From contig NZ_VIYG01000006.1 of the NCBI RefSeq assembly GCF_009389585.1, forward strand, positions 186,001-250,000: a DNA stretch of 64,000 nucleotides. The letters are read 5' to 3'. A model generated the notes under the pieces. That model ran no database searches. It saw only the letters and a program-made list of their open reading frames with translations, and was not told where the DNA came from. Source of the stretch: Oceanobacillus sp. CFH 90083. Lineage in GTDB: Bacteria > Bacillota > Bacilli > Bacillales > Amphibacillaceae. Shown piece by piece: positions 1-8,329 of this stretch (position 1 is the first letter of the stretch; every line of letters begins with the position of its first letter). The translations under genes were made by a program, and so were the position numbers.

Positions 1-1
1 G

Positions 2-1588
2 AAAAATACGCAACTGGAGTTAGAACGTCAAGCATATCTGTTATATGATGCTTCGGAGTATTTAACAGAACAGACACAGCGCTTTGTGCAGTACGGAGAA
101 CAGGAATATTATGATAATTATTGGCAGGAAGTAACTGAAACACAACGGCGTGAAAATGCCATTGAACGTTTGCGGGAGCTGGGAATAAGTGAGGAGAACT
201 TTCAAATCCTTCAGCAGGCACAAAATGAATCAAATGCTTTAGTAGAAGTGGAAGAAGAAGCGATGCGCTTAGCTCAAAATGAAGAGTTTGAAGAAGCGCG
301 CGCATTAATATTTGGTGACAGCTACAATAGTGTGAAGAACGACATTAGCAATTTAACAGATGAGTTTATTGAAGCAATAGAAGCAACAGCATTAGCAGAG
401 GTAGAAAATGCAACAGAAACAGCTATAGTCTGGATGTTCGTTGTATATGGAGCACTTATCCTGTTAACCATTGTTATTGTGATCACCTTTTTGGCGTTGG
501 CTAAGAAAGTAAAAGGGCTGACTCTCATCACAAATAAATTAAAGGAATTGGCAACAAGTGATGGAGATTTAACATCACGCGTCGATATACAGAGTAAAGA
601 TGAAGTGGGAGACATTGCAGCGAGTTTTAATACATTTGTGAAAAAAGTACATGATATTGTGGTGCATCTGGCTGAAGTAGCGGAAACGGTTGCCGCCTCG
701 GCAGAGCAATTAACAGCCACAACAGATGAATCTGCACGTGCTGCTTCTGATGTGGCAAGGGTGATGGGAGAAATCTCAGAAGGCGCTGAATCACAGGCAC
801 TTGATACAACAAATGGAGCCGAGGCGATTCAAAACTTAGGAGAACAAATTGAATTTGACCGCCAAGTTTTAGAGCAGTTTAATGAGCAATCGGCAAAAAT
901 GAACAAAATGGTTGAAACAGGACTTCAGGCAATTGAGCAATTGAACAAATCTGCAAAAGAGAATGAAATCATCGCTACCAATGTAGGCGAAACGATTATG
1001 GAAACAAATCAATCGGTGGAAGCTATTGCGAAGGCAAGTGATATGATTCTCAATATTGCTGAACAGACTAACTTGCTTGCTTTAAATGCAGCAATTGAAG
1101 CAGCACGCGCCGGAGAATCAGGAAAAGGGTTTGGCGTAGTAGCTGATGAGATTAGAAAATTAGCGGAGGAGTCCCGCAGTTTTACCGATGAGATTATGAG
1201 AACGATTGATAAGCTTACGGATAAAACAGGAAGTGCTGTTCATTTAATCGGACAGGCAAAAGAAATTGTCGATGTACAATCAAATAGTGTGCAGGAAACA
1301 ACGTCACAGTTTAATACCATTCGACATGCGATTGAGGCAATGGAGGATCACGTAGGAGCATTAAATGGAAGCTCAGAAAAAATGAACAGTCAAAAAGACA
1401 ATGTTATTCAAATTATTGATAATCTGTCTGCAATTTCACAGGAAAATGCTGCGAGCACAGAAGAGGTTGCCTCAACCGTTCAAGAGCTGAATGCATCTGT
1501 AGAGGAAATTGCCAGTGCCAGTGAGGAGCTGTCGCGACAAGCAGAAGAAATTCAGGATAACGTCAATCAATTTCAATATGAAAAATAG
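2..1588 (+). CDS. Methyl-accepting chemotaxis protein, 5' end outside window
   Basis: C-terminal part of a transmembrane chemoreceptor that relays ligand signals to CheA/CheW. The frame is open to the left edge, so the N-terminus and probably part of the sensor are missing; the GTG at 86 is just an internal codon. Numbering from 86, a membrane helix lies at about residues 112-138, followed by a HAMP linker (about 140-195, with [18 protein letters not shown]). The cytoplasmic coiled-coil follows, and its conserved hairpin tip starts at about residue 322 ([20 protein letters not shown], then [16 protein letters not shown]). The alanine/glutamate-rich ends match methylation helices. Ligand cannot be judged. 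The next gene starts about 85 bp downstream and is unrelated. Confidence 0.93.
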   Translation, partial: KNTQLELERQAYLLYDASEYLTEQTQRFVQYGEQEYYDNYWQEVTETQRRENAIERLRELGISEENFQILQQAQNESNALVEVEEEAMRLAQNEEFEEARALIFGDSYNSVKNDISNLTDEFIEAIEATALAEVENATETAIVWMFVVYGALILLTIVIVITFLALAKKVKGLTLITNKLKELATSDGDLTSRVDIQSKDEVGDIAASFNTFVKKVHDIVVHLAEVAETVAASAEQLTATTDESARAASDVARVMGEISEGAESQALDTTNGAEAIQNLGEQIEFDRQVLEQFNEQSAKMNKMVETGLQAIEQLNKSAKENEIIATNVGETIMETNQSVEAIAKASDMILNIAEQTNLLALNAAIEAARAGESGKGFGVVADEIRKLAEESRSFTDEIMRTIDKLTDKTGSAVHLIGQAKEIVDVQSNSVQETTSQFNTIRHAIEAMEDHVGALNGSSEKMNSQKDNVIQIIDNLSAISQENAASTEEVASTVQELNASVEEIASASEELSRQAEEIQDNVNQFQYEK

Positions 1589-1674
1589 CATAAGGAGGAG
1601 CAGTTGTTGATTTCTAAATTCCTGTGATAAAATAAGGTAAACAAAATCGATTACGGAAACAGAGGAAGATGAAA

Positions 1675-3060
1675 ATGACGAAATCAACTGGTACACGCAC
1701 ACCTGTCCAAAAAAATGAGCAAATAACTATCACGATTGAAGATATCACCCATGAGGGAAGCGGTGTAGGAAAAGTAGACGGTTATCCCTTATTTATTCCG
1801 AAGACCCTGCCAGGAGAAGAAGCAGTGATTAAAGTAGTTAAAGTAAATAAAAACTATGGCTTCGGAAAGCTGTTGGAATTAAAGAAAACAAGTCCTGAAC
1901 GTGTAGATCCGACCTGCCATGTGTATTGTGGCGGATGTCAGCTTCAGCATATGAGCTACTCCCTTCAATTACAGATGAAACAGAATCAAGTGCATAATGT
2001 GATGAAAAAAATAGCGCATCTGGAGCATGTTCCTGTCCATCCAATTATCGGTATGGAGGACCCGGCTCATTATCGAAATAAGATACAAATCCCTGTCGAT
2101 GAAAAAAATGGCGAATTAATTACAGGCTATTATCAAAAAAGAAGTCATCGGATTTTAGAAAATCAAGACACATGCTATGTACACAATCAGGCAATGAATG
2201 AAGTGCTGCCGTTTGCCCGGCACTTAATGAATAAATATGGCATCAAAGCCTATGATGAAAAAACGCATCGCGGAGAGCTGCGCCATATTATGATCCGCAC
2301 AGGTCATTATACAGGTGAAATGATGGTTGTTTTCGTTACCCGGACTGCCAAATTGCCTGCTAAGGAACGAATTGTGGAGGAGCTGACAGAGAAGTTTCCA
2401 TTTATTAGTTCCATTGTACAGAATATCAATGACCAGCGCACCAATGTCATTTTAGGGAAAAAGACAAAAGTGCTATGGGGAGCAGCCTATATTCACGATA
2501 CAATAGGCGACCTGACCTTTGCAATTTCACCAAAGTCCTTTTACCAGGTAAATCCCGTTCAGACGAAAGTGCTTTATGATAAAGCTTTGGAATATGCAAA
2601 CATTGATGAAAATGATGTCGTGATTGATGCATACTGTGGAATAGGGACAATTTCTCTTTTCCTGGCTCAAAAAGCAAAAAAAGTCTATGGGATTGAAGTG
2701 GTTCCGGAAGCAATTGCAGATGCAAAGAAAAATGCGGAGCGTAATGGAATAGATAATGTTGAGTTTACAGTTGGACAGGCTGAAACAGTCATGCCGACAT
2801 GGAAAAAAGAGGGCTTGAACCCGGATGTGATTGTCGTAGATCCGCCTAGAAAAGGCTGTGATCCAGAATTTTTGGATGCGATGATTGGAATGGAACCGGA
2901 GCGGATTGTTTATGTTTCCTGTAATCCTTCGACACTGGCACGGGATTTGCGGATTTTGGAGGATGGCGGGTATGAGGCGAAAGAGATTCAGCCGGTTGAT
3001 CTTTTTCCGAATACTGGGCACGTGGAGGTTATAACGTTGCTATGTCGTCAGAATACGTAG
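1675..3060 (+). CDS. rlmD: 23S rRNA (uracil-5-)-methyltransferase, RlmCD/RumA family
   Basis: SAM-dependent enzyme forming 5-methyluridine in 23S rRNA. In order: an N-terminal TRAM RNA-binding domain (about 14-70), an iron-sulfur cysteine set (CHVYCGGC at about 83-90 and a further Cys in DTCYV near 169), the SAM motif DAYCGIGTISLFLA near 320, the DPPRKGCDPEF motif, and the catalytic Cys in YVSCNPSTLARDL near 418. Length is normal for the family. The ATG at 1675 is preferred over the one at 1669 because AGAGGA (1661-1666) is then 8 nt away. The 3' end from 3019 lies inside a direct repeat that recurs at 11160, so the gene's last 13 codons overlap an island boundary. Confidence 0.95.
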   Translation: MTKSTGTRTPVQKNEQITITIEDITHEGSGVGKVDGYPLFIPKTLPGEEAVIKVVKVNKNYGFGKLLELKKTSPERVDPTCHVYCGGCQLQHMSYSLQLQMKQNQVHNVMKKIAHLEHVPVHPIIGMEDPAHYRNKIQIPVDEKNGELITGYYQKRSHRILENQDTCYVHNQAMNEVLPFARHLMNKYGIKAYDEKTHRGELRHIMIRTGHYTGEMMVVFVTRTAKLPAKERIVEELTEKFPFISSIVQNINDQRTNVILGKKTKVLWGAAYIHDTIGDLTFAISPKSFYQVNPVQTKVLYDKALEYANIDENDVVIDAYCGIGTISLFLAQKAKKVYGIEVVPEAIADAKKNAERNGIDNVEFTVGQAETVMPTWKKEGLNPDVIVVDPPRKGCDPEFLDAMIGMEPERIVYVSCNPSTLARDLRILEDGGYEAKEIQPVDLFPNTGHVEVITLLCRQNT

Positions 3061-3262
3061 AAATCCTTAGTTTCAAGGCGTTTTACAAGCATTCCTACTT
3101 TGAGACAAATGGTGAAAATGGCAGAAAAAAAGTGATAAAAAACCACATTAATGTTTCAGTAGGAATTGACCTGGTGTGAGGAGACATGTGAAACTAAATA
3201 TTCTATCATGAATTGATTTTATCTATTTAGACGTTCAAATAAAATGAACGTCTATTTTTTTA
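3019..3262 (+). repeat. Left copy of ~244-bp direct repeat bounding the 3-11 kb island
   Basis: Starts at CACGTG inside the rlmD 3' end and aligns without gaps to 11160-11402, ending in the same hairpin terminator in both copies. Identity is roughly 70% by eye. In a frame different from rlmD both copies encode a related peptide: here SSEYVEILSFKAF, later NGRKKVIKNHINVSVGIDLV, then a stop. The changes look coding-type, so this is a relic of a protein gene, whose family I do not recognise. The repeats mark the island ends and could be attachment-site or duplicated-gene remnants. Confidence 0.75.
3229..3261 (+). terminator. Rho-independent terminator after rlmD / left repeat
   Basis: Perfect 9-bp stem AGACGTTCA / TGAACGTCT with a 7-nt loop, followed by a run of seven T. 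The same hairpin occurs at 11370 at the other island end. Confidence 0.85.
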
Positions 3263-3350
3263 TGTCAAAATTGGAAATTACTTTGGGATTTAATGGATTT
3301 TTAGTGCAAAAATGAATCTCAAATAAATTAGATAAAGGTCGTGAACTTAT

Positions 3351-4412
3351 ATGACACTTCTTACATTAGGAAGTTTATTTGATGGAATTGGAGTATTTCC
3401 TTTAGCTGCTACATGTTATGGAGTAAATCCGTTATGGGCAAGTGAAGTAGAGAAAGCTCCTATTACAATTACGAAACGTCATTTTCCTAACATGTTTCAT
3501 CTTGGAGATATTACAAAAATTGATGGCGGGAAAATACCGCCAGTTCACGTTATTACATTTGGTTCACCATGTCAGAACCTATCAAATATAGGAAAGAGAG
3601 AAGGCCTTGAAGGGAGTCAATCCAGTTTGTTTTATCAAGCATTGCGAATTATAGAAGAAATGAGGGAAGCAACCAATGGAGCATATCCAGTTATCGCTGT
3701 TTGGGAAAACGTCATGGGAGCATTTTCATCAAATGACAGGATGGATTTTAAAGCCGTCTTGGAGTCCTTCACAAATACCGAAGTTCCAATGCCTGCTTCT
3801 GGAACATGGGCAAACGCAGGAATGGTCCGAGGGAGTAAGATTGATATGTGCTGGCGGCTCTTGGACGCCCAATATTGGGGAATACCCACTCTCGCTCAAA
3901 GAAGAAGACGTATCTTCCTCGTGGCAGATTTTAGAGGAAAGCGTGCCAAAGAAATACTATTTAAAGCCCGTGATTTGCAATCGTTTCCTGCGTCTGGCGG
4001 AGAAAACAGGCTGTCCACCGCCGGAACCGGTCGAATACCTTTTAAAGAAACAAGGGGGAGAATACCCGTCATCTGTCCCTTTCAAGAAAGACGCATGCGA
4101 AGTGCGGCAAAAGCCAAAAATCAGAAAGGGTTCATCGGAAGTTTCGGACGATCAAGTGACCCTTTTCCAACTTTGCTAGCAGCAGGCGTAAATTATTTCT
4201 CTTTTTGGTATGAAGGGAAAGAAAAAGAAGGATTTATCCGGCAGCTGACACCATTGGAATGCGAGCGTTTAATGGGGTTGCCTGAAGAATGGACCGCCTA
4301 TGGTTATGAGGGAAAAGTCATTAGTGATAATGCCAGATACAAAGCACTTGGAAATTCGATTGCTTTACCATGTGCGCAATATATAATGGCTGGAATTGCA
4401 GAAAGTTTATAG
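3351..4412 (+). CDS. Solitary phage-type DNA (cytosine-5)-methyltransferase
   Basis: Transfers methyl from SAM to C5 of cytosine in DNA. Motifs in order: I (GSLFDGIGVFPLAA), IV with catalytic Cys74 (FGSPCQNLSNIGKREGL), VI (WENV, Glu119), VIII (QRRRRIFLVADF), a short target-recognition region, then RQLTPLECERLMGLPEEWT and motif X (NARYKALGNSIALP). All core residues are present over 353 aa. No restriction endonuclease is adjacent, so it looks like an orphan or prophage enzyme, protective or epigenetic. The start has only a weak AAAGG ribosome site. The middle of the gene also carries a long overlapping frame (3676-4179). Confidence 0.93.
   Translation: MTLLTLGSLFDGIGVFPLAATCYGVNPLWASEVEKAPITITKRHFPNMFHLGDITKIDGGKIPPVHVITFGSPCQNLSNIGKREGLEGSQSSLFYQALRIIEEMREATNGAYPVIAVWENVMGAFSSNDRMDFKAVLESFTNTEVPMPASGTWANAGMVRGSKIDMCWRLLDAQYWGIPTLAQRRRRIFLVADFRGKRAKEILFKARDLQSFPASGGENRLSTAGTGRIPFKETRGRIPVICPFQERRMRSAAKAKNQKGFIGSFGRSSDPFPTLLAAGVNYFSFWYEGKEKEGFIRQLTPLECERLMGLPEEWTAYGYEGKVISDNARYKALGNSIALPCAQYIMAGIAESL
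3676..4179 (+). CDS. Overlapping 167-aa frame inside the methyltransferase gene, possibly a real protein
   Basis: Entirely nested in the cytosine methyltransferase gene, one frame over. The product begins MEHIQLSLFGKTSWEHFH and contains SWTPNIGEYP, SSSWQILEESVPKKYYL and FLRLAEKTGCPPPEPVEYLL. I recall closely similar peptides annotated beside or over cytosine methyltransferases in Firmicute phages and prophages, which argues that this frame is conserved and not chance. Conservation could also be imposed by the methyltransferase frame alone. Function unknown; there is no clear ribosome site, so translation would need coupling or internal initiation. Confidence 0.4.
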   Translation: MEHIQLSLFGKTSWEHFHQMTGWILKPSWSPSQIPKFQCLLLEHGQTQEWSEGVRLICAGGSWTPNIGEYPLSLKEEDVSSSWQILEESVPKKYYLKPVICNRFLRLAEKTGCPPPEPVEYLLKKQGGEYPSSVPFKKDACEVRQKPKIRKGSSEVSDDQVTLFQLC

Positions 4413-4495
4413 GAAATCAATCTCTTTGTTTGTTGGATTAATCTCACCTGACAAGCTTTTTTTAATGGTGTAAAAGTAGGAAAGGAGAAAGATAT

Positions 4496-4699
4496 ATGAT
4501 GTCTTTGGAGGAACAGGAAATATATGAAGAAAAGGTAATGGAGTGGATTGAGGACCATTTTGTGCTGAATGAGATTGAGATTGAAGAGTATCCGTTTTTT
4601 CTTCATGGAAAATTAGTGCGGGATAAAAAAGGAGAATCCATGATTGTTTTTTGGTGTGTAATATACGGACGTGTTGATTATCATTTTCAAAACGCATAA
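4496..4699 (+). CDS. Small acidic hypothetical protein
   Basis: 67 aa, not recognised. AGGAG (4483-4487) sits 8 nt before the ATG, a strong site. The product is acidic (EEQEIYEEKVMEWIEDHF) and ends in an aromatic stretch (MIVFWCVIYGRVDYHF). It follows the methyltransferase by 83 bp on the same strand, so it may be co-transcribed. Its style resembles small phage accessory proteins. No cysteine pairs, signal or membrane helix is evident. Confidence 0.6.
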   Translation: MMSLEEQEIYEEKVMEWIEDHFVLNEIEIEEYPFFLHGKLVRDKKGESMIVFWCVIYGRVDYHFQNA

Positions 4700-4785
4700 G
4701 GAGTGATTTACATTGACTATTTTTCGCTCTAGTTCACCTTCAGTAAATTTCTTGGTCTTAGCTGGAATTTTTCTGGACATAAAAA

Positions 4786-4847
4786 GCCTTCTTTCCGTTT
4801 TAATTTGAAAGCAATTGCTTTCAAATTAAATATACCGAAAAGAGGCT
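4786..4847. repeat. 32-bp perfect palindrome inside a longer inverted repeat
   Basis: 4799-4830 is a perfect palindrome (arm TTTAATTTGAAAGCAA) centred on CAATTG. Flanking it, AGCCTTCTTTCCG on the left and CCGAAAAGAGGCT on the right are roughly inverted copies, extending the dyad to about 60 bp. It may be a terminator-like hairpin, the end of a decayed insertion sequence or a regulatory dyad. Confidence 0.6.
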
Positions 4848-4939
4848 ATGAAGTGGACTTGAGTTGTGAAACAGTGAACTTCAAAAGCGGAGTCAATCAG
4901 ATGTACAGGTGGACTCGATAGGGATATTGGTGGACCTAT

Positions 4940-5036
4940 TTATGTGAAATAATCAGCGTAAAAGCTAATGCAGATAAACAGTTGGGATAAGCGAAGAAGG
5001 CTGGATTTAAAGATGCGTTTGTGAAGTATGAGTAAA
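4940..5036 (+). pseudogene. Decayed C-terminal tail of a phage endolysin (amidase)
   Basis: In one frame the sequence reads ...SVKANADKQLG, a stop, then AKKAGFKDAFVKYE and stop. This matches the C-terminal peptidoglycan-binding repeat of Bacillus phage N-acetylmuramoyl-L-alanine amidases (VQVGAFS-KANADKQ-type). The catalytic domain is absent and in-frame stops are present, so it is a relic. It supports a prophage contribution to the island. Confidence 0.55.
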
Positions 5037-5041
5037 TTGAA

Positions 5042-5079
5042 AAACCCCTGTAGCTAGTTTACTAACTAGGTAGGGGTTT
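5042..5079 (-). terminator. Terminator overlapping the end of the membrane protein gene
   Basis: AAACCCCT/AGGGGTTT stem with an inner CTAGTT/AACTAG pairing. On the minus strand it is followed by a T run. The hairpin includes the last codons and stop of the gene ending at 5062. Confidence 0.75.
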
Positions 5080-6219
5080 AAAAATATTTATTAATAATAG
5101 AATTAGTATAACAAGAATAATAAAGATAATAGACATTAATAATATGTTAAGTAGTCTGTGTAAACCGGTTTTGTTTTTCAAATTCATTATGTAATGACTA
5201 ACGTGGTTATTTAAATAGCCGTATCCATTACTTTGAGAAATTATATGGTGTAAGAAATAAGCGATAGTTAAAGTTAATCCTAATAATAAGGAAATACTCC
5301 ATAAATTTTGAATTAAAAAATCCGGCATATACGCTGGTGGATTTGTTTTAAAATAATGAGTTAAAGTTGCTGCTGAAATACCAAAGATAAACAACAACGT
5401 ATGTGAATATACCGGGTATTTAGAGAAAACTGTTACTGGGTGATAATAGATAGCAAGATCTTTATCCATTAACTTGGAAATACTATGTAACAAAATAAAT
5501 AGTATTGAAATGAGCCCAAATAAACCAAAACAACTTATAATAATAATAATTGTTAAACTATAATTGTTTTCATTAGAGAAAATGGCTGTGAATCCTTGAA
5601 TTGCTCCAAATGTAGCCATCATAATAGCTGCAAAAATCCCTAGGATAGAGATGAAATTGCTCATCATATTATTGTATTTTTCAGTTGCAGAATATACATT
5701 GTCAGTTAAATTATCAATATCATCTTTTAAACTTTGATATAGACTTCGTTTTTGAGAGATTGCAAGTTCAGCATGTTGTATGATTTTATAAATAACTAGA
5801 AGTGCATTTTGATAATCTTTGTCAATAATTAATTTAGTATTTTCGTGTTGGCTAATAGATGTGAAAATATCATCATTTTTCTGTAGTTTATTTTCTGTTT
5901 TTTCAATTGAAAATTTAGTGATGATATGTTTTTCAAATCTGCTCTTAAAAACTTCACTAAAAGATGTTTCATTAATACCGTTATCATAATAATTTGCAAA
6001 AATAACGTTCGTTAATTCAGAATAAGGTATTAGTGTAGGGGTGATTTCTTTCGAAGCTTCGAACAGTTTATCTATTAATTTATTAACCTCTTTTTCTTCA
6101 AATTCATAGTATTGGTATTGCTCAAAAATTTCTTTGAAAATGAAGGAGATCTCACCACCTTTATTATCAGATATTTTGTTAAATTCCTTAAAGTCATTTA
6201 AAGAATTGAACTCCATCAT
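5062..6219 (-). CDS. Multi-pass membrane protein partnered with a Panacea protein (putative toxin/effector)
   Basis: 385 aa, family not recognised. The N-terminal ~140 residues are soluble, residues ~140-185 form a helical, coiled-coil-like segment (SQKRSLYQSLKDDIDNLTD), and about five membrane helices follow (approx. 185-210, 222-247, 270-290, 303-325, 358-380). The ATG overlaps the stop of the upstream Panacea gene (ATGA), with AAGGAG 8-10 nt before it, so the two are translationally coupled. Known Panacea antitoxins neutralise very different toxins, including membrane-acting ones; assigning this protein as the toxin is inference from that pairing. It could also be a membrane effector of a defence system. 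Confidence 0.7.
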   Translation of the reverse strand: MMEFNSLNDFKEFNKISDNKGGEISFIFKEIFEQYQYYEFEEKEVNKLIDKLFEASKEITPTLIPYSELTNVIFANYYDNGINETSFSEVFKSRFEKHIITKFSIEKTENKLQKNDDIFTSISQHENTKLIIDKDYQNALLVIYKIIQHAELAISQKRSLYQSLKDDIDNLTDNVYSATEKYNNMMSNFISILGIFAAIMMATFGAIQGFTAIFSNENNYSLTIIIIISCFGLFGLISILFILLHSISKLMDKDLAIYYHPVTVFSKYPVYSHTLLFIFGISAATLTHYFKTNPPAYMPDFLIQNLWSISLLLGLTLTIAYFLHHIISQSNGYGYLNNHVSHYIMNLKNKTGLHRLLNILLMSIIFIILVILILLLINIFKPLPS

Positions 6220-6650
6220 TGGGTGAACTCCTTTCTTAAAACCTTATATGGATATATAGGTTTTTGATTTTTAGAAATTTGTTGCTTATGTTCTCTCCAA
6301 AAATAATGATTGTGACTAATTTTTACTAAATCAAAAACATCATGATTTACTAGATTTAATATCATTTCGTTAACTTTAGGGAGTTTATCAACTTCATCAA
6401 ACTTTTTACCTTTACTAAGTATAGGCATGTTATTATACTTTTTAAATTTTTCATACACACTTGGTATTACAGGACCATATGTCCATGCTTGAAATTTTTC
6501 ATTGTTATATAATTTTTTTGCAATAGACTCATGACCTTCTCTGATTAAGTATCCAAAAATAAAATAAGATATTTTATGAATTTGTAAGTGGGTAATTTTT
6601 TTGTGATTATTTTTTGCAACATATAAAATATGATCAACTAGTTGCATCAT
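6216..6650 (-). CDS. Panacea-domain (DUF4065/SocA-like) protein, putative antitoxin
   Basis: 144 aa. The sequence QLVDHILYVAKNN, then THLQIHKISYFIFGYLIREG and AWTYGPVIPSVYEKFKKY, is typical of the Panacea/DUF4065 fold: helix, 'LQKL.Y' helix, and 'W..GPV.P.vY..f'. Members include phage-associated proteins, SocA-type proteolytic adaptors and the antitoxins of PanTA systems. Here it is the first gene of a minus-strand pair and overlaps the membrane protein gene by 4 bp. Order antitoxin-toxin and tight overlap fit a toxin-antitoxin operon. Its promoter must lie in 6651-6770. Confidence 0.8.
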   Translation of the reverse strand: MMQLVDHILYVAKNNHKKITHLQIHKISYFIFGYLIREGHESIAKKLYNNEKFQAWTYGPVIPSVYEKFKKYNNMPILSKGKKFDEVDKLPKVNEMILNLVNHDVFDLVKISHNHYFWREHKQQISKNQKPIYPYKVLRKEFTQ

Positions 6651-6770
6651 TTACGATCACCTGCCTTTATCGCTTTAGAGAATAGTCTCTAAATCAATTA
6701 TATGATTAATTATCCTTTTTAGCTATATTGAAAGCCTATATATTCCGTTGTTTTTAAGGAGTGATATGAT

Positions 6771-6960
6771 GGACCCCATTGTCAAGACACAAATTAAATA
6801 TTTTTAAGGTGGGGGCAGAACCAACATAAAAGGTATCTGCTCAAGGAGCTAGAGGTGCTCACTGGGGCGTTCGTGGTTATAAAATTCAAGATAGTGATCA
6901 ATGCCTTTTCTAGCTTCTCTTGGATTGGCGTACGCTTTTAAATACACAAGCTCATGTCGA
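6771..6960 (-). mobile_element. Remnant of an IS3-family insertion sequence (right end and transposase tail)
   Basis: On the minus strand 6850-6955 reads HELVYLKAYANPREARKG then IDHYLEFYNHERPSEHL and a stop, the C-terminal part of an IS3-type DDE transposase (family pattern ...Y.. FYN.ERPH..L). TGGACCCCATTGTCAAGACA at 6771-6790 matches an IS3-type terminal repeat. The catalytic core is gone. Confidence 0.75.
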
Positions 6961-7052
6961 ATCAGGCATGGGCTTGTTGTTATATTTAATTGACCGAAAA
7001 TTTTAATAGTTATAGAATATAGTAAATGATATTAGGTGGGGTGGTATTTTTG

Positions 7053-8258
7053 TTGTCAATTTCTAGGGAAGATTTATATGATGAAGTCTGGTCAATTGGA
7101 TTGACAAAAGCAGCTAAGAAACTTGATATACCTTATGATAAGTTGAAAAAAGCATGTGTTAATCATGATATTCCATTACCAACTCAATCATATTGGAGTA
7201 AATTATATATGGGAAATGAAAAGCCATCCCAGCCTGAATTGCCGAATGCAGAAGATTATCTAGTGATTACAATTGAGAAAGTGAAAAAACAACAAGTTAA
7301 ATTAGCACCAAAGAAGATTGTTAAATCTGTTAAACCAGAAAAACTAGAAGGGAAAGAAGAAACACCCTCTTTAAAAACAAATCATGATAAATTATCAGAA
7401 CAAGAAAAGGATTATTTTGCTTACTTTAAACAATATGAAGATAAGTTAATAGGAGTATATAATAATTTAAAAATAAATAAAACTCTATCTTCAAAACCAC
7501 ACAAGGCAATAGTTGGATACCGTAAAAAACCTCAATATTATCGAGAGGATAAATTGAGAATAAAATCAGCATCTGGAGAAATATTTCCAGAAGTATTACC
7601 TTTTGTTGATAGTTTATTTAAAGCCTTCGAAAAAGCAGGTGCCAAGATTGTTCCAAAATATGATGAAACTGAAGTTATACTGAAAAATAAATATATCATT
7701 ACACTAAATTTTAAATTGCCATGTAGGAGAATTAATTTATCGCCAGAGGATGAAAAATATTCTACATATCATACTTTTGAATATGAAACTAAAGGAACAA
7801 TAAATGTGGAAGTTGGTTATAAGTTATATTGGCATAGCTGGGGTAGAAGTGAAAAGTCTATCAATCAAACAAAAAGAATGTCGACAGAAGATCTTCTAAG
7901 AAAAGTATTTGTCTATATTTTTTCATTACCAGAAATAATTGATGAACGAGAAAAGGCATATATAATAAAAGAAAAACAACGTCTAAAAGAGGAAGAAGAA
8001 AGGTTAATATTACAAGAAAAGCGAGACAATGAATATGAAAAAACACAAGAACTAATAAACAATTCCTTGAATTATTTTTATTCTAAATTAGTCCAGGAGT
8101 ATGTTGCTGCTGAACTTGATGAAGAATCAGAGGAATATGAATGGGCAATGAGAAAAGCGAAATGGATTCGTAACTCAGGAAAATATCCAGATGAGTTGTT
8201 AACAGAAAACGAAAAAGAAAAACTATTTAATAAGAAAACCAACCGTACGAATCTTTAG
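7053..8258 (+). CDS. 'REDLYDEVW' family hypothetical protein
   Basis: About 400 aa. The N-terminus SREDLYDEVWSIGLTKAAKK then LDIPYDKLKKACVNHDIPLP and TQSYWSKLYMG is a recurrent helix-turn-helix-like module seen in accessory-region proteins of unknown function. A lysine-rich linker follows, then a mixed alpha/beta middle and a long charged helix (EREKAYIIKEKQRLKEEEER) near 300-345. The TTG at 7053 is chosen over the ATG at 7026 because GGTGGGGTGG (7035-7044) is then in place and the conserved region starts immediately. It precedes the helicase gene by 71 bp on the same strand and probably forms one unit with it. Strongly AT-rich. Role unknown; DNA binding or recognition is a guess. Confidence 0.75.
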   Translation: MSISREDLYDEVWSIGLTKAAKKLDIPYDKLKKACVNHDIPLPTQSYWSKLYMGNEKPSQPELPNAEDYLVITIEKVKKQQVKLAPKKIVKSVKPEKLEGKEETPSLKTNHDKLSEQEKDYFAYFKQYEDKLIGVYNNLKINKTLSSKPHKAIVGYRKKPQYYREDKLRIKSASGEIFPEVLPFVDSLFKAFEKAGAKIVPKYDETEVILKNKYIITLNFKLPCRRINLSPEDEKYSTYHTFEYETKGTINVEVGYKLYWHSWGRSEKSINQTKRMSTEDLLRKVFVYIFSLPEIIDEREKAYIIKEKQRLKEEEERLILQEKRDNEYEKTQELINNSLNYFYSKLVQEYVAAELDEESEEYEWAMRKAKWIRNSGKYPDELLTENEKEKLFNKKTNRTNL

Positions 8259-8329
8259 TGAAATAACCCAATCAACTCCAAATGAAAAGTATGAATATAT
8301 ATATAAACTAGCATGAGGTGACAAACAAA

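Larger units (their letters stand above)
4700..5061. other. Non-coding, decayed stretch
   Basis: Between the small ORF and the convergent membrane protein gene there is no intact gene. It holds the 32-bp palindrome and the endolysin relic. On the minus strand at 4710-4778 a short peptide beginning MSRKIPAKTKKFTEGELE is readable but is not supported as a gene. Confidence 0.6.

Noticed and set aside
2527-3021. 164-codon minus-strand frame opposite rlmD
   Set aside because: No ribosome site or family resemblance, and the plus strand is a well-conserved methyltransferase; it is the reverse shadow of that gene.
3351-4699. Complete restriction-modification system
   Set aside because: Only the methyltransferase is present; the small downstream ORF (67 aa) is too short and lacks nuclease motifs.
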